Origin: Earliella scabrosa
Taxonomy: Eukaryota; Basidiomycota; Agaricomycetes; Polyporales; Polyporaceae
Direction of reading: 5' to 3'
Assembly (NCBI GenBank): GCA_022605405.1
Contig: JABYQQ010000002.1
Span: 2,666,001-2,730,000 of the forward strand
Length of the DNA: 64,000 nucleotides
The notes under the pieces were generated by a model. It saw nothing but the letters and a program-made list of their open reading frames with translations. It was not told where the DNA came from and did not search any database. The position numbers and the translations under genes are program-made. Shown here piece by piece: positions 1-11,331 of this stretch (positions are counted from its first letter, which is position 1; each line of letters begins with the position of its first letter).

Positions 1-1407
1 TAGCTGCTGCTTGACGTTGAGCCAGTGTCGGAGATAAGGCTTCGCTCAATGCACGAGTTTGCGCCTTCTGCTTCCCCGACTTAGCGCATGAGACATGGCT
101 ACTCACCTTGGTCAAGGTTGCCTTAAAGTGCTGGATCCTTCTTCTCCTCGTGCTCCACAGTTTTCTGCTTCACTCTTCTGCGAGACTGCAGCAGCGAACT
201 AGGCCTTCTTCAACGACCTCGCCGAGCGCGTTGCCTCCAATTTCGTGACGCGCGAGGGCTCTTCCCGCGGCATGGATTCAGCTGGTAGAAACTGCACGAA
301 CTCATGTCCTGCGTGAGATGAAGAGGCTCCCGATTTGCGTCAATGACTCCTGACTATCGATACTGTGCACAGAGGGGGAGCGAGTTAATCATTGTAGGCG
401 ATCGAGAAAGGATGGGTTACAGTAACAAGTGCATGCACCGCCGTAAAGGAGGAGTAAGAGGGAGGAACACTCACATCCGGCTCTTGAGGTCCTTGATATA
501 TGTGAGAAGTTATTGTACACCTCCGGCTGCTCCGCCAACTGCAGTTTGACCAAGTCGAGGTAGCTGAGCGCGTCGCTCCGAACATTAAGCTGTCGGTCCA
601 GGACCCCAGCGGACTGCTGCGAAGATGCAGCTCCAGAAGGATCCCAAGGATGCGCGGTCTCTCTGAGAGTCGACTGGGAAAATCGGAGTCCAAGGCTGGC
701 GTAGTAGGCGGGAGGCGAGGAGATGCTTAACTGTAAGTAGTCTGTAGCGCAAGACGCCAGAGACATTCTAGATCTCACATCCGGCCCGTGGGCGTCAATG
801 AGAGCAGTCCGGTCCGCCCGGTCTGCAGAACGCAACTAAAGTTAAGCCGCAGCCGCAAACACCGTCGCTCCTGAGCTACCATCGTACAAGCGTACTCGCC
901 GGTGTTGAAGCAGCCCGACGCGCACTCGCCGTCGTGAGCGCAGGTTGGGGTTGCAATATCTAGAGGCTAGAGCCATCGCCGCGGGGATACATAGGCCACA
1001 GGCGCGGCAACAGCTTCGCGACGAAAGACACGGACGATGTGATCGTTGGGTGTAGTGAAGGCTGTCACTCGACGCCTATGTCAATTCGCTCCCACACCGA
1101 GGCCTTTGGAGTGCTGACTAGGTTACAATAGTACATAACAACAGACTCGGAGGTGGAACGGAGACAATACACTCGGCATTCTCCGATATCGTCTTGTATC
1201 TCCTTGATCTTCCGCTCCTATAGCTAACGTAGGATGAGGTAGTGAGCAGAGAGTCACAGGCATAGGGGATTCGAAAGGCACTAGTACGAACCGCGCAATT
1301 CCGTAGTATATGTCAATTGTAGTTGAACGTCGATCTAGAATGCGAGGGGCTTGAGGATAGGATCTTCCAGGCAGAATAGTCACTATGCAATCACTCACTA
1401 TGTCTCT
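1..1407. other. No convincing gene
   Basis: Short open frames occur on both strands, but none has recognisable motifs, plausible splice partners or biased composition. I see no tRNA-like or repeat structure. Confidence 0.4.
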
Positions 1408-2040
1408 CTACTCAATGAGAGTCTCGTCATCTGCCTGGCATGCAACATCGGCATACTCGGTTGCGAGGTCCGACGAGGAATCCGACAGAGTCGGCTCTGT
1501 TTGAATGGCGACATCGACTACTTCGTAGTATATAGAGGCGTTGTCATCCAAGTCCAGGTCTTGCACAATGGCGTCCTTGTCGAACGCATCAACGCGTGAC
1601 GCATAGCCAAGGCAAGATTGCGCCAAATCAATGGATAACCCGTCCTCGTTGGATTCATCAGCACGGACGCAATGTTGGACAGGATTCGAGTCCACGACTG
1701 CCGGGCGACGGGAATACAGCGGCACGAATAGCTGGACCAGTGCGAGGAGAGAGCGTGAGGGGAGAACTTGAAATAGGGCGTTGTGAGCCCCAAGACCGAT
1801 GATGGGATGAGTTATGAGAGTGCGCATATTGGGAATTGGATCCGGAGACATTGGGAAGATAAGAGGGTCGCTACAGATTTGGGCAGGGATGGTTTCCTGG
1901 TCAGGCTGGTCTGCGAGTGTGGTGATACCCGAGCCCGTTTCCTGCCATCTGGCATCGTTATTACACGAGTCTGGCATGAACATGATGAGAGATGAGGTTG
2001 GATCCGGAGGGAGGTATGTTGAGAGACTCGTGAACCGCAT
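1408..2040 (-). CDS. Hypothetical acidic protein
   Basis: A 210-residue open frame starts at a true ATG (2040) and ends at 1408. I do not recognise the family. The last ~60 residues are strongly acidic and Ser-rich, with Asp/Glu runs and two degenerate 'V-A-x-Q-T/A' patches, a style common in intrinsically disordered tails of Agaricomycete proteins. No signal peptide or membrane segment is evident. It may be the last exon of a longer spliced gene, since no upstream exon could be fixed. Overlapping frames on both strands are shorter and less biased. Existence as a gene is inference from length and composition only. Confidence 0.3.
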   Translation of the reverse strand: MRFTSLSTYLPPDPTSSLIMFMPDSCNNDARWQETGSGITTLADQPDQETIPAQICSDPLIFPMSPDPIPNMRTLITHPIIGLGAHNALFQVLPSRSLLALVQLFVPLYSRRPAVVDSNPVQHCVRADESNEDGLSIDLAQSCLGYASRVDAFDKDAIVQDLDLDDNASIYYEVVDVAIQTEPTLSDSSSDLATEYADVACQADDETLIE

Positions 2041-5000
2041 GCTTTAAAGATACGAGACCTGGTGATTTGAGTGCAGGACTCCTTTGTGTGTTACCGAATG
2101 GTGAAGACAAAACAGAAGTTAGCGGAGGTTGGCAACTGATTATGCCAATTGCACCGCCCTTACTAGTTGAGCGAACAGTCCGCATGCGCAGGCCTGGATT
2201 ACTGGCATCCTTTGTACCCCACCGGCCCCAGCGCCCAGGTTACTCACACGGTCGAGGAATCATACGGCCAGCTCAAAGTCGGTGTCGTCCTCATTGGCTC
2301 ATTTGCCCGTCCTTGTCAGCGCCATCAGTTCAACATGGACATGGACTTGCATTCTGAGGGCTAATCTTGGACGGAGAGAGAGCGGATGGAGAGCGCGGAT
2401 GCAGACAGTGGCGGAGAGAGCGGCCACAGAAGACGTGAAGCGCTAAAGCGGTCGCCGGCTCGGAGCTGGCCTAAACACTTCTTTACTACATCCATATTTA
2501 CAACCTCAAGTTGCGAGTCTTGCCAGCTTGTTAAGAGACACATCTTGTCATCTGCCGCATTAGACAGGTCACAGTAAGACAGCCAAGGACGCACGCGATT
2601 TACTTCCAGTGAGTGGCCAAGTTCTACGCTATTAGGATTACGTGAGAGTTGTTGAGTTGGTAAGTGCCAGGGAGAACATGTCGCCGAACCAGTGGATAGA
2701 ACGGTGCGCAACCGCCGCCCAAACAGTGACATCTGGGGCGGAGTAGAAGCATTCCATTTCAGCTGAAACGTTCGTGGTAGGTTAAAGAACTCACTAGCAT
2801 CATCACGGGAGGTGCGCTAGAGAATCGGAATCGTATGTGCTTGACGACGCAGTTGACGCCTGCCCTCGAAGGTCTCAAAACTATTCACGCAGACAGGAGT
2901 ATCTGCGTTGAAGATGAAGGTGAAGTCCCTGAAATACAGCACGCGGACACACCTGCGATTTCTCGCTCGGGCATGGAACTGACACCCAACTGCTCAAATC
3001 CGCGCTTGACTATTATGCAGCGACGAGGGGAGGTGCACCTCTTCCCCCACCATTAGGGACGCCCAACTGGGAACGGACATCACAACAAATGGGGATGAGG
3101 TAGGCAACTTCGCCCAGATGGGTTGCTGACGCTCGTCAGTGACAGCAACGTCCAGATAGGGCGTTCTGCATATGGTCGTCAAGTGGTGGGGCAGCCAAGG
3201 TTGCACAAGAGTTCAGGGACGCCACCACCCGCCTGCACCTTGGCTGTCTGCACGGCCGCTGTTCGCGACAGGTCACCGCTGGTCGGGCAACGAAAACAAT
3301 GTCCCGTAGTCGAGCAAGCTATAGTGCATCTCTGCAAAGATGTACGAGGCCCAAGCGTATAGCTACTCACCTGTTAAGCGCGATAGGCTGGTGCAGGACG
3401 TGGCACTATGCGGAGCTGGGGCTGAGAGTGCTTCCAGTGCGTCGATGCAAACTCGTATATGGCATAATCGCTGAAAAAGATCTGGATCCCAGTGTTGACG
3501 TTCATGAGAGGCGCGAATTCGCATGGCTGAGCCAGCATTGCCTGGCTTTAGTCGTGAACGAAACACTAGGTGGAACTTGGAGTGAACGGAGAAGGAGGCA
3601 CCGAGCTGAGCTGGCGACTTGGATGCCATCCGCAGCGCCAGAGCGACAGTTCATTATGTTGGTGTCTTGCGGCCAATGTAGCTGCACATTCAAATGAGGG
3701 AGGCTGTAGACACGAAGACAGTATAAGTACACCCATCTGTGACAGACCTCGCCGCTACGCTCAGTGCTCCTGCTGCAACGGGCGACCATATTGTGTGGGA
3801 TATCAGAGTTTGATGATGGAGGAGTCAATGTGCTATGTATTAGTAGCGGGCGAGGAATGGGCCTGTCGCTGTGGTGATGAGTGACTACATATTTTGGTCG
3901 ACATCAGGAGCACCTGCATAAGCGGAATCCGTTTGGGCGCCTTTGCTGTCCGGCCCGATGTTCCAATGACCCGCTCCGGTTTGAGCGCTTCGTGCGACGC
4001 GTTCTCAATGTCGGCGTGCTTACATGCGGACAGCGCCATGGCCGAACACCATAGTTCACAACCCCCGGGCCGACATCTACGGCACTGAAGGGTGAAACCT
4101 ATGACATAACGCTCACACCGTACTCCAGCACTGCTACAGCTCATGAGGATCAGCACCTATCTACTGACGAGTCTACCGTGACAGGCCGCCGCAACTTGCG
4201 CCGACATGTCTCGACGACGACCCCTCTCGACCCCGACACCGCTACACCCCGACAGCTTTGGCACGATGCAGACAGCTCGCGCCGACACGCCTTGAGCGCA
4301 GCTGTTCCCTGCGGACACCTCACAACTCCTGGAGGGGACATGCGACGCACGCGCGGGGTGTCTCGGGTGCCACCCGTAGGCCCAATCCGGCAAGTCGCGG
4401 GTCGTTCAACTCTCAAGTTCAGTCCTACCAACGTCCCACATGTTGTCGCTGATGATACATGCTAGCCTCCGCATCTGAGTAGAAGTGGTGTATGACTGTC
4501 GGACTGGCGACGGCTCTCCCTGCAAGTTTTGGCCAACGTCCGGCTACGGAACGGCTCTCATCGAGAGACAAGCGTAATTGCGCCTGGGACGCGACGTAGT
4601 ACCTCCCGCCTACTCCGTATCATGATGCAATCCTCAGCAGTCATTTTCTGCGCCAATTCTATACTGGGTAGATTTGGTGCTACCGACGGCGCCCATCCGA
4701 AGACTGTAGACCCAGCAGCGTTCTCTAGAATCAAGTGTGATTACTCGATCATCGGTATGTCTTCACCATCATGTGCCGCACCAGGCCGCACCTTGCTAAC
4801 ACTTGCGCATCGAAGGTGGAGCCGCAGTGGTCGCACTGTCTGCGAGCGGATGCAGTAACACTCAAGTCACAAGTCCCTAAGGCACTTTTGCTAGACTTGC
4901 TGAAGATACGTACGGCATAATCGAGACGGGCGACTTCCATCCTCATGACACTATCATTGACATTTGGCAAGGTAGCTCAAGTTCTATTACGTTTTTTCTA

Positions 5001-5973
5001 GTGCGCAATGGAGGCGACTTACGACTGGGGATCACACTACGCCGCAGGTTTATGCAGGCGGTGGAACGATCTCCTTCGCTAGGTGCGTTCTGGCTGCGCT
5101 CGCGCTCCGTTGCGCAAGGGCTGACATGTCGTAGCGGTAAGATTGATATATTCATAGAGGATTCAACGGAATGCCGCCTGGGCGACCTTCGCGAACGACC
5201 TCAGCTGGACCTGGCGCGGATTCCTGGTGTAACCACAGGTCCCAGCCAAACCATGCCCCGACATCTCTCCCGGGGCCGCAGAGGCAGACGTCAACCTACC
5301 GCACATTGCCGGCTTCTCCAGCCCCGTCGCTATAAGGTTGCGTTGTCTCTGCGTGGAGAGCTGATGCGCGAAGATCCTCCTCAACCGCAAGGGTAAAGCT
5401 GTCACCACAATAGTGCGTGACCGGACTTGTATCCCGAGTACGCGCTCAGCTTCGTTGTCCTCACCTCTCACGAGTGCTTCTCGCACCTGGATGTCGGCTC
5501 CTACGTGTGCAATATGCTTCCGCGCCATTGACTGTCGGGCACGGGTGGGGGTCAGTGGGACGCGGAGGTGAAGAAGCAGAGGGGGCGGAACTGGTTGAGG
5601 TATGAACCATGCGTTCGACTCGGACCATATCCAGCACATTTCGAATATGGATTTACTGCAGAAATATTGATTATACTTGATCCTACATGTACTCATAAGC
5701 ACTGCGCATCAGGCTCGCCCTAGCGCTAGGAATTGAATGCAGTGAAGGTCGACCTGGAAGAGTCCATCCATATCTGGCCCGGGAATCTCAATGTAGGAGA
5801 TTGCGCTCAGCAACTTGACGAATGGACCGCTGTCTTCACTCGTACCAGCTGCTTCAAAGACTGTCGGGCTACATGAAGCGCCGTTCGTTGGTCCCCTTCC
5901 CAGTAAAGTCTAGGGCAGCCCTATGTTGGTCCAATAGTTAGTTGAGACCGTTATGGGAGCGATGTAGTGGTTC
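2041..5973. other. Long stretch without a supported gene
   Basis: Only short overlapping frames on both strands. The longest, minus 5163-5702 (179 codons), has unremarkable composition and no recognisable motif. No repeat array or RNA gene was seen. Unrecognised small exons cannot be excluded. Confidence 0.4.
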
Positions 5974-8900
5974 TTACGAAGCGACTTCCGGGCTATGAGC
6001 AAATTTGTATGACTTAGGTCTTATTTTCAGCCTGCTCCGTGTGAACTGAGTCAACCTTTGAAGCCAAGTTTCGCTATAGGCGTTTAGGAACAGCCTGCCA
6101 ACCGGAGGCGACCTGTCGTCTACTTGCGAAGAGCGGCGGCGTTCGCGAAATTGAGCCCCTCTCCCATCCATCCCGTTAATCGCATTCGTTCTTTCGAGGC
6201 TGGCAATGGCATCGATGACGCTGAGCCAGGGGGTGATAGCAGGAGCACGCCAGGACTTGACGAAAACCTTGTAGACCTTGCGACCGTTCTCCATTTCTGA
6301 CTCATCAGAGCTCATCCCCTCGGGGCCCAAACGCTGGAGGATGTACACGTGCTTTTGAAGACCGGGATGATGTTGAGCCACGTCGAGACGTCGCAGGAAC
6401 AACTATAGAAAAGAAAGATGTTAGAACCGTGTAAACAAGTATTGATATGGGGTTACCCACACTTCGACGACGCTGGCGTCTGTTGTGGCTGCGCCGTTTG
6501 GCCTGCGCAATCTCTGCAGCAGCATGCGCCTGCTTGAACTTGCGGATGAGGTATTTCAGATGGTCCTTGAAGTATTGATCGACATCTTCTTCTTCGCACG
6601 CAACGGAGCCATTCTCCATATACCCTGCAACGAATACTTCGCGCGCGCACAGATTCCACTGAGAGCTTGGCTTCCCGGTAAGGTCTGGACGAAAACTTTC
6701 CACGGTACAGCATGGGCCCTTCTCGGGATCGAAATCGGCCACCTCTGCCTCAGTAGGGAGCATATCAAGACAAAAGGGCGACCTTGCATTGTTGCGACCC
6801 ATGAGCTCCCGTGCATACGAGCGGATTGCGCTCTGTAAGCATACAACGTCATATCAGACACTCCCAACACCAGCGTATTACTCACATGTAGTACATTCAC
6901 CGCCGGATCTCTGTGCTTTGGTTCGCCCGTGAGCTTGAACTTCTTCTTGCGACCCTTCATGGGTAGCGGAACATCGGATTCGTCGTCGGCATCCGCGTCG
7001 ACGTCCATATCGTCTTGGTGTCCTTGCATTGTTCGTTTAGTCTTCGTTCTTTCTCCACGCTGACCCCCAGCATGATGACCATCGTGTATAACGTCCAAAA
7101 TTTGGTCCATCTTGGAGACCAACGCCGTATTCTGCTCCACCAGGATGTTGACAGCGTTTGTCATACCCCGCATCCCGTGCCGAAACTCGCGCATCTCAGC
7201 AGGAATGCTGGGTCGGTACGGTCTCTGACCATGACTAGACTCTGATCCCTGTGCGCTTGTCAGTCTGGAGCGTGTTAGACATAGCGCCGCAAACGTACTG
7301 AGTCAGGGTCGCCCGGTGCCGCACGCCCTTTGCCTTTGTCCTTCTTTTGCGCAGGGGGATCGGAGTTGTCGCCATCTTGTCCGAGTCTGTCGTCGGGTGG
7401 CAATGATGTGGAAGAAGACGGCCCGGGGATCGGCCCATGCGATGGAGTATGTTGTTGTACGCGACCACCATCATGGGAGCTCCTTTGCTTCTGTACGGTC
7501 AATTCTTCGTCTATCGGCCTTTGACCTTCAGAATCTACATCCATTGCATCTAGTGACAGCGGCAGGTATGGCAGTGGCTGCAAGGGTGGTGGTGGCGGCT
7601 GCATCGACGGAGGCGGCGGCGTGGGGATCACGGGCGGGCGCGAGGAGGGGAACAGAAACGGCGGCTGTGGCTGGGAAGATATCGGCAATGTCTGCGAGGA
7701 TGACGGCTGCGGATGCTTGGACGGAATCGGTGGGAACGAGAATGATTGCGGCGGGTACAGGAATGGCGGCGGCGGCTGCATCGTTGGATCCGAGGACGAT
7801 GGCGGTGGGTGCACCAATCCGAGGGCCGGCGGCTGCGAGGCCGGCGCGAAGGGCGGCGGCTGCGGATGCGTGGACCGCCATGAGGTGTGCGAGGGTGATT
7901 GCGGGGGAAACAGGAAAGGCGACTGTGGCTGCGTGGGTAGCGGTGGCTGCTGCATGGCTGGCAACGGCGGCTGGGAAGATGGCAGAATTTTCTGCGAGGA
8001 TGACGGCTGGGATTGCATGGACGGCTGCTGCTGCTGCTTGGGCTGCGGCGGCAGGCGTGAGGACGGCTGCTGCTGTTGCTTGGGCGGCGGCGGCGGCGGG
8101 TGCGAGGACGGCTGCTGCTGCCGCTGCTTCTTGGATGGCGGCGGCGGCGGACGCAAGGAAGGCCGGTGCTGCTGCGAGGACGGCTGCTGCTTCTGTTGTT
8201 TAAACAGCGGCGGCGCTTGCGAGGACGGTGGCGGAGGGTGCGAGGACGGCTGCTGCTGTCGAGACGGCGGCGGAGGGTGCGAGGACGGCTGCTGCTGCTG
8301 TTGAGGCGGCGGCGGCGCTTGCGAGGACGGCGGCGGAGGGTGCAAGGACGGCTGCTGCTGCTGTTGAGACGGCGGCGGAGGGTGCGAGGACGGCTGCTGC
8401 TGTTGTTGAGACGGCGGCGGAGGGCGCGAGGACGGCTGCTGCTGCTGTTGAGACGGCGGCGGAGGGTGCGAGGACGGCTGCTGCTGCTGTTGAGGCGGCG
8501 GCGGCGCTTGCGAGGAGGGCGGCGGAGGGTGCAAGGACGGCTGCTGCTGCTGTTGAGACGGCGGCGGAGGGTGCGAGGACGGCTGCTGCTGTTGTTGAGA
8601 CGGCGGCGGAGGGCGCGAGGACGGCTGCTGCTGCTGTTGAGACGGCGGCGGCGCTTGCGAGGACGGCGGCGGAGGGTGCGGCAGAGATTGTTGAGATGAT
8701 TTGAGTCTCGCGTGATTTGATTCTGCCGGGGCGACGTTCGATTTGACTGTTTGACGCATCGGAGCCACCTTGAATGCAACCAGACTGCCTTCGGGTGGAC
8801 TACCAGGAGGAGTTGTCGTCATGAGAGCGGGAGAAGTCGGCGTTGAAGAGGGGGGTAGTATTGGTGCTATAGCGGCGGAAGGCGTCGGCGTTGCCAACAC

Positions 8901-10907
8901 AGACCCGGGCTGAGCACGATGAGGCCGGTGGTCAACTCGGGACTGCGGTACATCAGCATACGCAGCCGCAAGGAGCCAGCGATACCACACCACTGTTGAC
9001 TGATCCGGACCAGCCCGACCTTGCGAATGGCTGGTCGACGGTGTGCTTAATGATGTGGAGTCCATTCTACGTTGACTTTCATCCGCGATGAGACCATCGA
9101 CGCGTGCTGGATATTGTGTAGATGACCCGGCACCTGCTGCAGCGCCTTGGGGTTTGACAGGCTGCGGACCACGGGTTTCTTCTTGTCGCTGGTGCATCGG
9201 GGAGGGAACGCTGCTCGCCGTAGTCAATGGGCCTTCCGGTTGGGGCGACGTGGCGGATGTGATAGCCTGCGGAGTTGCCACAGGTTTGACTGGAGGAGAG
9301 GTACTAGTAACACCGGTGGTTGACTCGGACGCTGTGCCTGATATCTCAATCCCACCATCGAGACGCGCCAGATGTTCCGTAGAAGACCCAGCACCTGCTG
9401 TAGCGTCTTGGGGTTCGACAGGCTGTGGGCCGTCGGACGAGGTTGAATCGCGAACTTCCTCTTGCTGTCCCTGGTCCTTCGGAGAGGGAATGACCTCTGT
9501 GCTCTCTACCGCCGTCGAGGGGCCATCGGGTTGAGACGATGCTTCGTTAGGCGTGTCCGTTAGGAGGGTCGGCTTCAGTTTGGCTGGAGGAGAGATGACA
9601 CCAGTTGTCGACGATGTTGCAGACTGCGGATGTTGATTCTCCTCCGTAGGCTGACTATTGACTGGGGCCGGCCCATTCGTAGGCAACCCCGGGCTAACAC
9701 CTGTCTCAGCGTTTTCGAGCATTCTGGGCTGCTCGCCAGATGGGACTGAGCCGTGAAGCTCTTCTGGAAGTCGCTGGGTGGTCGGTGGGGAACGACCAGT
9801 AGGCTCCGAACCGCCACGCCGCTGTCCTGTAACCGTGGGGTGTTGATCCATCTTCACCCTGTCTTCGTCCATGTCCTCTTCGTCCATCGATTCTACAGGG
9901 AATGAATCCAGATTTTCAGAACGCACGGGCTGCTAATAGGTAGGCGCGCACCTGCGATTGGGAAACGTTCGAATTGAAATGTCTTTCCAGGAGAATCGTC
10001 ATCGTTATCTTGCGTCGAAGTGTCGTTGGATGGCTTGAAGTTTTGCAGAGCGACACGGTCGTCAGGATAAGGAACAACCCGGACTTTGCGTGGGTGACGC
10101 TTCTCGGTATCTGGAGGCGTCATGAGAGATCCCGCGTAGCTGCGGATTATCCCCAAAGGTTGTGCACGCTTGGGTGTAGCGGGGTCATCCTGGATAAACG
10201 TAAGTGAGTACTCTTCGGGGCGCGCCGGTGATATAAAGCGCAAGAATACTCGCAGATGATCCTGCAATGTTCTTTATTATGCTGACCGCCTGATTCCATC
10301 GCTTTCCAAGGCCGAATATGGTAGTACCTTGAGGTTCATCGAGCAACTCGGAGGAATCCGCAGTCGCGGTGTCCTGTGGTGGAATTTGGTGAGGTGCCAC
10401 AGGCGTAGTTACAACAGATGGCGCGGGGAGGCCTACAAGAAGATTTGTAGGAAGAGTACCCGGAATCATTTGCAAACCGTCAGTGTCCTCTGAGGCAGGA
10501 GAGCTGCCATGCGGCGCTGTATTAGATGCGTCTTTTGTGATGCTGTCATCCCCGTCTGGAGTGGATGTGAGATGATACTTCAAGCTAACATCTCCTTCTT
10601 CGTTGTCGCTCAGGCTTGACGCGGCCTTCCTCTTCTCTCCTTTGCGTGCGTTATTGCCGCCACTGGTTCCAGCGGCTGTGACAGCCAGTAAGACGTTAGT
10701 ACAGCCTCCCCCACCCAAGTCGCACCTAGCTTCTCACTACTCACCAATTACTTGACCAACCGAGGCGCTACTATCGACACCGGGGGGCTCGCGTGATTGC
10801 AGTTGCTTGTCTTGAGCGAGATATTCATCTACGAAATGCTCAGATCCCTGTCGCGTGTAAAAAGATGCGACGGAGTGACTAACTGAGAAAGTTCGGTGTA
10901 TATTCAT
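5974..10907 (-). CDS. Orphan gene A: Pro/Gln-rich protein with conserved C-terminal blocks
   Basis: Multi-exon minus-strand gene. The start is taken at ATG 10907 (MNIHRTF) and the stop is at 5974. Exons read in order: a short N-terminal exon; an exon with a basic GEKRK patch (possible nuclear signal) and acidic Ser-rich stretches; an exon beginning near 10250; a very large exon (about 9890-7288) with a Ser/Thr/Pro-rich region and then a Pro/Gln repeat; an exon with a hydrophobic-heptad segment and a GRKKK patch; an exon with MGRNNAR...CTVESFRPDL; and a last exon with LGPEGMSSDES. The last three exons align with gene B (19353-21622), so A and B are paralogues. I recall similar C-terminal sequences from Agaricomycete hypothetical proteins, but know of no function. 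The splice between about 10250 and 10330 is unresolved: only a 22-25 nt intron would keep phase, so an exon may be wrong or the copy damaged. Confidence 0.7.
8222..8690 (-). repeat. 42-bp coding minisatellite with 189-bp higher-order duplication
   Basis: Inside the large exon of gene A. The protein unit is 14 residues, PPPPSQQQQQPSSH, with Arg/His/Leu variants, i.e. 42 bp. A block of three such units plus a 21-residue variant containing SSQAPPPP is repeated once more; the marker 'cgctt' lies at 8316 and 8505, exactly 189 bp apart. Related but less regular Pro/Gln coding sequence continues to about 7600. All periods are multiples of three, so the frame is kept when copies are gained or lost. 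Confidence 0.9.
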
Positions 10908-11331
10908 GTGGATTCGTGTTCTCAGAAGCCATTCTCCGTAGAGCGGGTGATGTCTAAGAGTTAGCAAGGATGTTTAGTGCAGTGGAGATGAAGTAGGAGA
11001 CAAAGAGGGAAAGCGCTGGACAACACGAGGAGAGACCGTGAGCGCCACACACGCGAGCGGATCATGGCAGCGGGCCGCGAGGTTTACAACACCACTGTCA
11101 AAACTGAGGAGATGGGAGTGGTCATTCGTGCGCGTGGCTAAATTGGGTACATTAGAGCACGAGATGAGTAAAAGAAGAGCGACGGTACAAAGGCAGGCGT
11201 AATAAGACTGGCGCGATTCATTCGAAGCACTAGCGCCTGTGAACAGACGCTATATCTAAAGGTGAAGCTGGCGAAGCTGCTATATATCTCAGTCAATACT
11301 CGCGTGTAAATGTCGCAGGACATCTCACCCA
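10908..11331. other. Intergenic region between gene A and the WD40 gene
   Basis: Upstream of the gene A start and downstream of the WD40 gene stop, so it should hold the gene A promoter and the WD40 gene 3' end. I see no clear TATA box, repeat or RNA gene. Confidence 0.4.

Noticed and set aside
8076..8779. Long open frames in all orientations through the Pro/Gln repeat
   Set aside because: They are a product of the 42-bp periodicity. Only the minus frame that extends far beyond the repeat on both sides and joins spliced exons is retained.
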